NCBI GenBank assembly: GCA_900073065.1
Contig: FJOG01000003.1
Location: forward strand, 2,764,007-2,828,006
Length of the DNA stretch: 64,000 bases
Direction: 5' to 3'
Origin: Phialocephala subalpina
Lineage: Eukaryota; Ascomycota; Leotiomycetes; Helotiales; Mollisiaceae
A program made the position numbers and the translations under genes. Numbering within the stretch: the stretch's first letter is position 1; each line of letters begins with the position of its first letter. Shown here piece after piece: positions 55,045 through 64,000 of the stretch. The notes under the pieces are model-generated. The model worked only from the letters and a program-made list of their open reading frames with translations. It did not search any database and was not told the origin of the DNA.

Positions 55045-56524
55045 TTACAGAAGTGCAGCACCAAGGAAGCTCATGCAGAGGACGAATCCAGTCATGAACA
55101 GAGGAGCAGTGTTGAAAGATCCTTGCATCGAGTTACCAGCGCTCTTCGATGTAGAAGCAGCTCCGGTCGCAGTCGCGGTAACGGATCCAGACCCAGCAGT
55201 GGCGGTACCGGTCGAGGTTCCACCTGCGTTCTGGGATCCGGCACCAGTCAAACCAGCACCAGTTCCAGCACCACTCTTCATCATCGCCGCAGCCGCAGAT
55301 GGGATAGCGGGGAGTGCATCAGAAGTAACGTTCCAGTTAGCAGACTTGACAGGGCATCCAGAAGCACCACCAGTGGAGTTATATCCTCCGTCTCCGGTTG
55401 GGTTGGAGGTTCCCTTGAAGGCGGTTTGGAGGGCGGTGAAGTCGGCGCCTTCGGTGACGGTTCCGGAGGAAGAGATGGTGACGAGTCCGTACTTGGAGCC
55501 TTCTTCAGAGTATTCGTAGACGAGACCGCCGGAGTAGACGGAGGTCATGTCACTGCTGTAGAGGGAGGCGACTTCTTCGAATTTACGAGTGTTGGTGTTG
55601 CAACCGTACTCGGAGAGGCTAAAGTAAATCAGCAATTGATCAGAGAAAAATGTTGTGGGAAGCTTACAAGATGGGGATACCGTAGCCAGTGAAGTTCTTG
55701 ACCTTCTGATCCCAGCCAGAGATCTGGAAAGAAGAGGGATCGCACCAAGAGTAATCGTTGAAAGCGAAGAAATCGGAACGCTCATCAGCAGTACCGCAGT
55801 TCATGTACTCAGCCATCTCAAGACGGTTGGAGTCAACATCAGCGGCAGAGTATCCAACAGGAATCTGACGATATCCACGGCTTCCAATATACTGTCTCAT
55901 ATCACGAGTAACAGCCTTGACGTATGGAGCAGCAGAGGTCGTAGTGTCATCGTTGATAACCTCGTTGCCGGAGAAGAAAGCCAACGTGTTGGTGTAGTTG
56001 GCGAACGCATCGATGGTAGCGAAGATGTTCTGGAGGTAGACAGAGTTGTAGGAAGCGGCTGGGGAAGCGCGGTTGAGGGAGTAGAGGGGAGTGTTGACGT
56101 CGAGCACCAAGTAGATTCCTGCTGCTGCCAGAGCAGCCATACATGTGTCGTGGTTGGCTGTGTTGTCGACCGTGTAGATACGGACGGTGTTGATGCCGAG
56201 CTTCTTGAATTCGGCAATATCACGGGTGCAAGTGGTTGAGTCTGCGATGGGGTCGACGAGCTTGGAAGATCCTCCGGGCTGGTAATCAACACCTCGAATG
56301 TAGAATCGGCTGGTTCCCGAGAAGAATGCTGGATGAGGTTAGTAATGATGCAATTGACCGGTGGCATATCGATTCGTACCATTTCCCTCGACTGTGATGG
56401 GAGTGAGCGAGGTCGACGAGGTCGACGAGGAGGATGCTCGTGCAACGAGTTCTTCTGTGGGAGTTGGAGTAGCAAAGACGGATCCGACTGCAGCCAATAC
56501 TGCAACCGCAGTGAAGGTCTTCAT
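55045..56524 (-). CDS. GPI-anchored beta-1,3-glucanosyltransferase (GH72, GEL/GAS type)
   Basis: A cell-wall enzyme that cuts and rejoins beta-1,3-glucan chains to elongate them outside the plasma membrane. Exons are 56524-56380, 56328-55668 and 55618-55045, in phase. The signal peptide is [18 protein letters not shown], and a short Ser/Thr linker follows. The GH72 domain opens [16 protein letters not shown]. The acid/base Glu is in [13 protein letters not shown] and the nucleophile Glu in [14 protein letters not shown] Ser/Thr/Gly-rich region leads to a hydrophobic C-terminus ([19 protein letters not shown]) typical of GPI attachment. No cysteine-rich CBM43 module is seen, so it belongs to the CBM43-less subgroup. 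Confidence 0.93.
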
Positions 56525-58342
56525 GATGGGATGATGTTGGGGGATCAACGGTTCGGAATTGGTGGAGAAAGGTGTTTGAAAGGTCGAGAATTGTCGTTCA
56601 AATCTAATCAACGAGGGTTGAAGTTGAAAGTCTCAAGAGAGTGAGAGACGTATCAAAGAAGGATCAATTAGAAGTTGTAAAAACGGGCAGCAATAACGAA
56701 TGATTGCCCCAATAACGCGTTGAAATAAGATTCACAAGTCGAAGAAGTCGTTGATACGGAATGAAGGAGGAGAAGAAAAGGAGGGTGGCTCTGTGGTGAT
56801 AAACCTGCCACAAGCCAGGCCGGTGCAGCTCGCTGGGGTCAGTCCAGGGCCAGCCAGGTTGGTTACGCTAGTCTCGATAGAACACTAAACTGCCTTGGCT
56901 AAGACCCCAAGCAGTTAGCAAATCACGATATCCAGGGGGGGCCGGTCCTCGAGTGGCGCCCTAATGCAGGGAGGGATGGCGTTCGTGCTGGGGGATCCAG
57001 CCAGTGCGGCAATTTGAACCTATTTTTCACGCCCCGTATCAACAGCTGCAAATCAATCAATTCATCACTACAATACGATGTGATGTGATGTGGGTATTTT
57101 CCAACCTCACCATAATTTTACTCCCACTTCTTGTCTTTCTCTCCTCCAGCACAGCCTCCTTGCCAACGTCTCAGGAACGGATATCATCATATCAAAATCA
57201 AATCTGGATCTCAATATCTCTCACCCAATGACCACACACAACCGAGATTTGCAGCTCGTTTCGGAGACTCCACATCGCCGCCAATAAGGTTGTTTGCTGT
57301 ATGCTTAAATGCTTGGCGTCCCATTCGCCCCACCTTTATCCATCGTATCGCGCCGCCGCTGTCCGAGTTTCAACAGGGGACCTGAAGCAGTGGATGACTT
57401 CATCGCCCCCCTATTTCTATCTTCACTAAGATATTTATTGTATACTGTAGAGATCTTCTGGTCATCACTTCCCTTGGGTGTCTGGTAACATGACGATGTG
57501 ATGTTTATGCGGGTTTGTGTAGTTTCTTGCTTCGGCGGCCGAGTATTTTTGGAATTTGATGTGGTTGGGATGCGGAATTGCCACTGGGGCAGCCAATTCT
57601 TGGAATGGTACTTGGCGGTGGGGAGAGCGGAGGTTGGCAATGACAATCTTCCAAGATTCCAAGCTTGCTGGATGGGAGTATATAATAGCGCGCTGGACGA
57701 ATTGAAATTTTGGTGAGGTGGCAGTAATGCTTGATCGGAAATCCAAGAGGTTGGCAGCGAACGGTAATTGAAGAGTTCAACCTCCCAAGGAAATGGTAAG
57801 AGTCTAAGAATGCAGGACGCGAATATATGATTCCCTCGAGGCTTGACAGTCTTGACTTCATAAACCAAGAGGTTGGCCAACATCTCGACGTCCTTGGACA
57901 CTTGCGCCCAGCCAATGTCTTCGAAATTTCTCTTGCGCTCGTGTTGATAATTTCGAGAATGGGATTTCGACAGAAGAGCAAGAACTCGAACTGAAGAAAT
58001 GCCTCACTACTTGGCCAAGAAGTTCATGACTTGGCTCAGTTGGCTGATAGTCGTCGCTGGATGAGATCACATGTGATGATTGTATTTCGAATTTTGAGGA
58101 CTTGGTTTCACCACCAGCAATGCACCTGCCAACATCGTAGTTTCAACTCCTACAAAATCTACATTCGCTTCTCCGCTCTTTTGATCTCGCTACAAAAGTC
58201 CATAAAGGACTCTCCACCTAAGAATGCCGCTCCTAATCCACGCATACGAATGCAAAAATCCAAAAACGCCATTCTCACAATGCATGCCACCATTTTCCCA
58301 TCCATCCCATCATATCAATCATTTCCACCCTCGCCGTCCTTC
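56525..58342. other. Long intergenic region
   Basis: About 1.8 kb. It starts with the promoter and 5' UTR of the glucanosyltransferase and ends near the 3' end of BZZ1. Overlapping minus-strand frames around 57300-57980 have no recognisable content and no consistent splice structure. Confidence 0.45.
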
Positions 58343-60695
58343 CTAAACAGCCTGCACATAATTCGCCGGCACACTCTTCACCACCCCACCCCTCTCCACC
58401 TCCGCCCACCCATCTCCTGGATCCTCCTTGATCAAGACAAACCTCTCTCCCTCACTCATACTATGCTCCGCATCACTTCCCGCCGTATACTCATACAGCG
58501 CTTCCACATACTTAAGTTTCTTTGCTCCGCGTTTAGGCGCTACAGCTGGGCCTTGCTTCTTTGCTGTTACGCTGGAGGTGATCGAGGAGCCGGAGTTGGA
58601 GTAGATGGATGAGGGGCGGTGGGAGAGAGATGGTGGGAGGATCTCGACGTAGGCGGTGGGGACGAGTCCTTCTTTGAAGCCGGATTTGATTTTGAGCCAG
58701 CCGCCGTCTAGGCGGTTTGTTAGTTGTGATTTGGAACGAGGAGGGGAATTTACCATCTGGTTCGAGGATTGTGACTTCCTTGCCTTCAGCTACAGTGACC
58801 TCGCCATCTCCAGTAGCGTCATAACCATAGAGCATCTTGCCCTTCTGCTCGTTCGAAACGGCTGAGCCGTTGGACGCAACTGCGCTGCCGGGGAGCTCGC
58901 TTATGTAGGCTGATGGTGGAGGTGCTACCACGCGGTTCTTCCGCAATGTGTTGGGTGCACTTATATTCGGCTTCAGAGAATTAGGCCTTTCGGGTGGCGC
59001 CTCTTCTGCTGGCGATCGAGGACCAGAAACTGATCTGTGTGCGCTGGCAGCATAACCTGAGCTCAACGAGTTCATTGTGTTTGAGCGGCTCATGGCTGGT
59101 AGCTCAGCAACACTGTCACCAGCAGTGCTAGCAGTTGGGCTCTTGAGAGAGTTGGCTGCTGCTTGTCGTTCCGCCTTCAATGCCTTTTTCTCTTCCTTGG
59201 TCTGTTCTCCTGGACAGGTTGCGGGAACCTTCATCTCGCATTTGCTGTGACATGTGTAACCACAATCTCTGCAGTCGAATCCTTTTGCCGAAAGACCCCA
59301 TATCCGTTCACCACACAAGTCGCAATTTGTGGGTATCTTGAATGTTTGCGATTTGAAGTTGTGGCTCTTCGCCCCCAAAGTCACATCGCCAACGGCTTCT
59401 GTAATTGTCGATGTCTCGACTTCCGCTGTCAACCGCTTATGATCGACTTGGTGCAGCTCCTCTTGTAGTGCGAAAATGGCTCTGACGAGCTCGACCTCGT
59501 CTCTTTTGTCTTTGCCTTCTCTGATTTGTTGTTTGACCCGCTTGGCTCCCTCGACTTCTCGTCGCTTCTTGTCCACTTCTCTTCTCAGATCACCAAGTTG
59601 CGCTTTCGACTTCCCAAGGACGTTTCGCAAGAAGACTTTCGCAGTCTCGTCCACGACCATAAGATCATCATCGTGCCATACAGGACTCGGTTCGAAGACC
59701 TTATTTTGTGGTTCCTGCCATGGACCAACATTATGCCTGACAAACATCATCGAGTCTAATTGTGGTTGATTCCTAGGTATTTCCTGAGAAAGATGGTTCA
59801 CAAACTCGGTACTACGTGTCAACATGCCAGTCTCAAGCTGTGCTGCTAGCGACCAGATCCCATTGAGTTTGATTGTCCGCGATTCCGAGAGGTCTTGTAA
59901 GCTGTCTAGGAGATCAGGCACATATTCGTGATAGTATCTCTCTTTCTGCTTGTTCGTGACATTAATCGCGATCAAGTAGCTGTTCTTGACGTTGTGCATT
60001 TCAAGGAGTTGTTGCTGGTAGGCATTTTGTGCTTTCGTTTTCGAATAATCGAAGGCAGACTCGGACTTTTTCCGTTTGTTCTCGACCTCCTGACAGGATG
60101 CATCGTATTTGCCCTTCATCTTCCGTAGGTCTCCATAACTTGAATCTCTCTCCTTTTCCAGCTTATCCGCATATTCCGCATGGCGCTTCCGGAGTTCCTC
60201 ATATCTGGTCGCCAAAGCTTTCAACGGATCCGCCAAATGAGTTATACATTCGTTTCCGTATCGATCGTGTTCCGCTGCTCGAGATTCGAGGGTTGTGAGT
60301 TGTGTCGTCCATGTAGTGAGGGAAGCACTGGAATCGAGCCGCGTCAGCACTGTCCTCCTCCCAAGTGTACAATTTGCTCCCACCTCTCCAATGAACCTGG
60401 GGTCATAGCAGGAGTATCTCCTACGCTCAAAGTACTCGACTTCTTCGCTTTCTTCTCATAATACTTCTTTGCCAGGCCATTCAGCTTTGCACTGTATTCC
60501 TTCTCAATAGCACTCCGTTCCCGGTAGAATTGCTGTATGTCGTCTAGCCACGTAATTCCACTTGTTACCCAAGCGTTGACCGGTTTAAATCCATCCTGAG
60601 AGTAAATTGTCAGTAAGAGTTCTGCGAGGCTGACCTGGAAATACCCTCACTTTTAACTCTAAGCCGAAGGCTGGGGTGATATCAACTTCTGCCAT
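58343..60695 (-). CDS. BZZ1: F-BAR/C1/SH3 protein, Bzz1 homologue
   Basis: Bzz1 binds curved membrane at endocytic sites and activates WASP/Arp2/3 actin assembly. ATG 60695 begins MAEVDITPAFGLELK (exon 1, 60695-60651). The F-BAR domain continues with DGFKPVNAWVTSGITWLDDI and long coiled coils. A C1 zinc finger lies in TFKIPTNCDLCGERIWGLSA and CRDCGYTCHSKCEMKVPATC. Two SH3 domains end the protein: MLYGYDATGDGEVTVAEGKE..GWLKIKSGF, interrupted by an intron near 58755, and VEALYEYTAGSDAEHSMSEG up to PANYVQAV at 58343. The domain order FCH-C1-SH3-SH3 is diagnostic. Its promoter region faces that of DBP5. Confidence 0.92.
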
Positions 60696-61272
60696 TATGA
60701 CCACCGCAGCGAGGCAGAAAATGTAAAATCATCGACTTCGAACGGGACAATGCAGTCGCATAGCGAAGGTTTGTACGAAGGTTCGTATTATGCAACAGCC
60801 CCCACTACTCAAAGGTCCTTCCTGCCTGAACGGTCGAGAATCTAGCTGAGTCCAATTTGACGCTAACGCAGATTACGTAAGCTTGCTGCCCCGCGATTTG
60901 CCATTCCACAAAATATCGAGAGAGCCTCAAGCTCGATTATCAACAACATACGAGTGAATCTTCTTTCCTCTGACAGACATTCCTGGTTGCATACAGTCTT
61001 GCGATCAAGAAACTATTTCTGACACGTCGATCTACCTTCATCTTTGTTGTTAAATCTTCTTCAAAGATCTCGTATGTCTTTCCCTCGAACACATTCCACC
61101 TCGAACCACCTCCCCCTCCTCTCAAATTTTCACCTTCAACGCCTCAAACTTCACCTTTAACAAGTGTGTATTTCGAACAACACTAACCTTCAACAGGCGC
61201 ACAAATACCGATCTCCCTCACCACTTTCCTTCCCCCTCAACTCCTTCACCAAACCCTCCACAAACCTTCAAC
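60696..61272. promoter_or_regulatory. Divergent promoter region, BZZ1 / DBP5
   Basis: About 580 bp between divergent starts. The last 250 bp before DBP5 are pyrimidine-rich with CAAC repeats, as in many fungal 5' UTRs. No gene seen. Confidence 0.5.
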
Positions 61273-62991
61273 ATGTCTGACAGCACCCCTTCCTCCTCCC
61301 TGGCTGACCGTATCGGCACGAAGCCCCTCGATCCTGTCTCTGCTCCGTTTGCCCCCTCTGGCGCATCAGGAAGCTGGGCCGACGAAGTGGCGTCCCCTAC
61401 AGTGAAGGCGACCGACAACCCCCTCGAGAAAGCTCAAACAGATGGCGCGGCCGAGGTGAACAACGGTTCAGGCCTCCACGATGCTCAATATGAGGTAGAA
61501 GTCAAGTTATCAGATCTACAAGGGGACACGAGTTCTCCGTTGTACTCTGTCAGCTCCTTCGAGGAATTGGGAATGTATGTACTCCTTCAATTCCTGTTTG
61601 ATTCTCGTGCTCATAAGCTACAGCTCTCCTCAGATTCTGAAGGGTATCTATGAACTCAATTTCAGGAAGCCGAGCAAAATCCAAGAGAAGGCGCTTCCAT
61701 TACTGCTCGCGAACCCTCCCACAAACATGATCGCGCAGTCACAGTCAGGTACAGGAAAGACAGCGGCGTTTGTAATCACCATCCTGTCCCGTCTCGATTT
61801 TACGAAGCCCCAACAACCCCAGGCTCTCATTCTTGCCCCCGCGAGAGAATTAGCGCGTCAAATTGAGAGTGTGGTCCACGATGTTGGCAAATATGTGGAG
61901 GATTTGACAATCCAGCCGGCAGTTCCAGGTGCAGTTGAGCGAAATTCAAAGGTTGCTTCTATGGTTGTGGTTGGCACGCCAGGAACAGTTATGGATCTCA
62001 TCAAGCGCCGGCAATTTGACGTCTCAAACATGAAGGTCCTGTGTCTCGATGAAGCCGACAATATGCTTGATCAGCAAGGACTCGGAGACCAATGCTTGCG
62101 AGTGAAGAAGTATGTATCCCTCGCCAACTTTTTTATCTTGATCACAAGAGCCTTTGAATCTCCATTCTTTTCATCTCGATCATATTCCCATTTTTTATTG
62201 TCCCCGAAAACGTGGGTCATTTAGCTAACAAGACTCCAGCATGATCCCCCGAGTTCAACAAGTTCTTCTGTTCTCAGCCACCTTCCCCGATCAAGTCATG
62301 GGTTTCGCCCGAGACTTCTGCCCCAAGGCTAATGAGATCAAGCTCAAGAGGGATGAATTGACAGTATCAGGCATCACTCAGATGTATATGGACTGCCCTT
62401 CGGATGCTGGAAAGTATGATATTCTTGCGGATCTCTATGGGCTGCTCACAGTCGGATCTTCAATCATCTTCTGCAAGGTAAGGGTTTTGATAATTTGCGT
62501 GGAACAAATGCTTACTCCGAACTCAGAGAAAGGACACCGCCTCCGGAATTGCTGAGCGGCTGACAGCAGCCGGACATGAGGTTCTCGCTGTTCACAGTGC
62601 ATTCGACGGTGCGGAGAGAGATGCGATCGTGAAGAAGTTCAGAGAGGGTCAAGGCAAAGTTCTGATTACTACGAACGTCCTGGCCCGTGGTATCGATGTG
62701 TCTACCGTCTCCATGGTCATCAACTACGATATTCCCATGAAGGGTCGAAATGATGAGGAGCCGGATCCAGAAACCTACCTTCACAGAATCGGCCGTACGG
62801 GTAGATTCGGACGAGTTGGTGTCAGCATCAGCTTCGTGTTTGATAGAAGAAGTTACCAAGCTCTTCTGTCAATCGCACAGCACTTCGGCATTGACTTAGT
62901 CAGACTGGATAAGGACGACTGGGACAAGACCGAGCAGATTGTCAAGCGTGTCATCAGATCGAGTCGCGCTGGAACAAATCTACAACAATAA
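61273..62991 (+). CDS. DBP5: DEAD-box RNA helicase Dbp5
   Basis: An ATP-dependent RNA helicase at the cytosolic face of the nuclear pore that removes export proteins from mRNA with Gle1 and inositol hexakisphosphate. Exons are 61273-61578, 61634-62109, 62240-62477 and 62527-62991, in phase, giving about 494 residues. Motifs in order are Q ([13 protein letters not shown]), I ([13 protein letters not shown]), Ia (PARELARQ), Ib (GTPGTVMDL), II (DEADNML), III (LFSATFPD), IV (SSIIFCKR), V ([10 protein letters not shown]) and VI ([13 protein letters not shown]). The Dbp5 hallmark [20 protein letters not shown] is present. The unfolded N-terminal 100 residues are also usual. Confidence 0.96.
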
Positions 62992-64000
62992 GCGAATCGG
63001 ACTGGCATATGGGTTGGGTTTCTTTCTTTCTTTATTTACGGACGCTATCTTTCAGACGAAAGAAGCAAAAGCGGGTGTTGCATTGCTCATGATAGACGGG
63101 GTTAAAATACTATTCGAAGACCGCAGCATTTGTGGCGGGTTGCTTAGGAAGGAGATCTGCGTCTGGGAGGATATTTCGATTGCACTGGCAAGGAAGCACT
63201 TAGAGCAAAGCAGCGATCGCACGGAGACATGATACCAAAATGGAAGCTACGATCTGATGATATACTGATTCTCCCTTACCGTAATTCCACCTCGAGCTTG
63301 GACATGCAACAAGGCTTTCCCTCAAGCTATTCACGGGATGAAGTACTCTAAGTCGCATGGATAGGTACCATCTCAATGCGAGCCAAAAGTGTCATTCACT
63401 TTAGGTCCTCTCATCTGGAAGGAGGAAATAGAATGACCCATGGGTTGAAGTACAATTTAAGAAGATGGCTTGTGCTAAAGTGCTCTAGTTCATGCCTCTG
63501 CTAGCACATCGTGGTATTTCTGGTCCTGCCGGCTTCGACAACTACACTGATCGCTGCTAACAGGCAGCACCATAGTATATATAGTTCCTCCACCAACAAT
63601 CATCTGCACGCCATTCTAAAAACAAGAATCGATATCTCACTACCTAACCACAAATCTAGAAACACGACGCATCGCGATACCCTAGATTGAACCAAAAACA
63701 CGTGCGCTCACCCCTGTACTTAGCCGCCAGGGCAAGCGCCATCAACCACAGCCAATCAAGCCCATCTCGCATGCGCCCAAAAATAGACTTCAAAACACCA
63801 CGACCTCCTACCAGCGCCTACATACATGAACCTCTCCTTGCAATGAGACCATCGAGGCCAATTTCCCGGTACAGAAGATTAAGGTATGATGTCAGCGCCG
63901 AAGCATCTACGCGCAGGATACAGATTATTGGTGTCTCGAAATAGCAGGAGGGGTTACATGACGGACTACCAATCCAATCTGGCATTGTCCTATGGCTAGC
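62992..64000. other. Right-edge non-coding stretch
   Basis: About 1 kb after DBP5. Short plus-strand frames at 62939-63232 and 63687-63944 show no recognisable features. No RNA gene or repeat seen. Confidence 0.45.

Noticed and set aside
57305..57981. Overlapping minus-strand frames up to 198 codons
   Set aside because: Three frames overlap the same DNA and none shows a recognisable domain.

Overview
The window is nuclear DNA of a filamentous ascomycete. Most genes carry short GT-AG introns of about 45-65 nt with CTAAC/CTGAC-like branch sites. The fungal families seen (GH72/GEL, Zn2Cys6 factor, DHA2 transporter, 2EXR protein, BOI and BZZ1 homologues) and the look of the proteins suggest Leotiomycetes, perhaps a Sclerotiniaceae-like Helotiales. 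That placement is an inference, not a search result.

Layout. 0-8 kb is a decaying block: a broken laccase-like multicopper oxidase, an unrecognised gene relic, and a secreted phospholipase C with one in-frame stop. 8.6-31 kb is mostly intact core genes: a zinc alcohol dehydrogenase, a small zinc-finger protein, RPB2, PET117, V-ATPase subunit G, a lipase, a pair of tRNA-like elements, a membrane protein, a MIZ/SP-RING SUMO-ligase-like protein and a BOI-type SH3-SAM-PH protein. 31.1-34.2 kb holds an MFS transporter whose middle is replaced by a degenerate Ty1/copia fragment that still has one LTR and a half-tRNA primer site. 35-41.3 kb returns to core genes: an arrestin-like protein, RPA43, a membrane DnaJ protein and free-methionine-R-sulfoxide reductase. 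41.4-54.5 kb is accessory: a P450 relic, five copies of a SAM-like gene family built around a W..xQCRxWL core, a divergent Zn2Cys6 factor/DHA2 efflux pair, and a split 2EXR gene. 55-63 kb is core again: a GH72 glucanosyltransferase, BZZ1 and DBP5.

Working together. RPB2 (Pol II), RPA43 (Pol I) and DBP5 (mRNA export) serve gene expression. BOI and BZZ1 serve polarity, endocytosis and actin. The arrestin-like protein, the broken transporter and two SAM-like proteins share PPxY motifs of the kind bound by WW-domain ubiquitin ligases. The Zn2Cys6/DHA2 pair looks like a self-contained efflux module.

The least familiar material is the SAM-like cluster. Three of its copies share an upstream DNA motif, and two show frameshifts relative to their siblings. 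Long housekeeping frames nearby are intact, so the broken accessory genes are unlikely to be mere base-calling noise.
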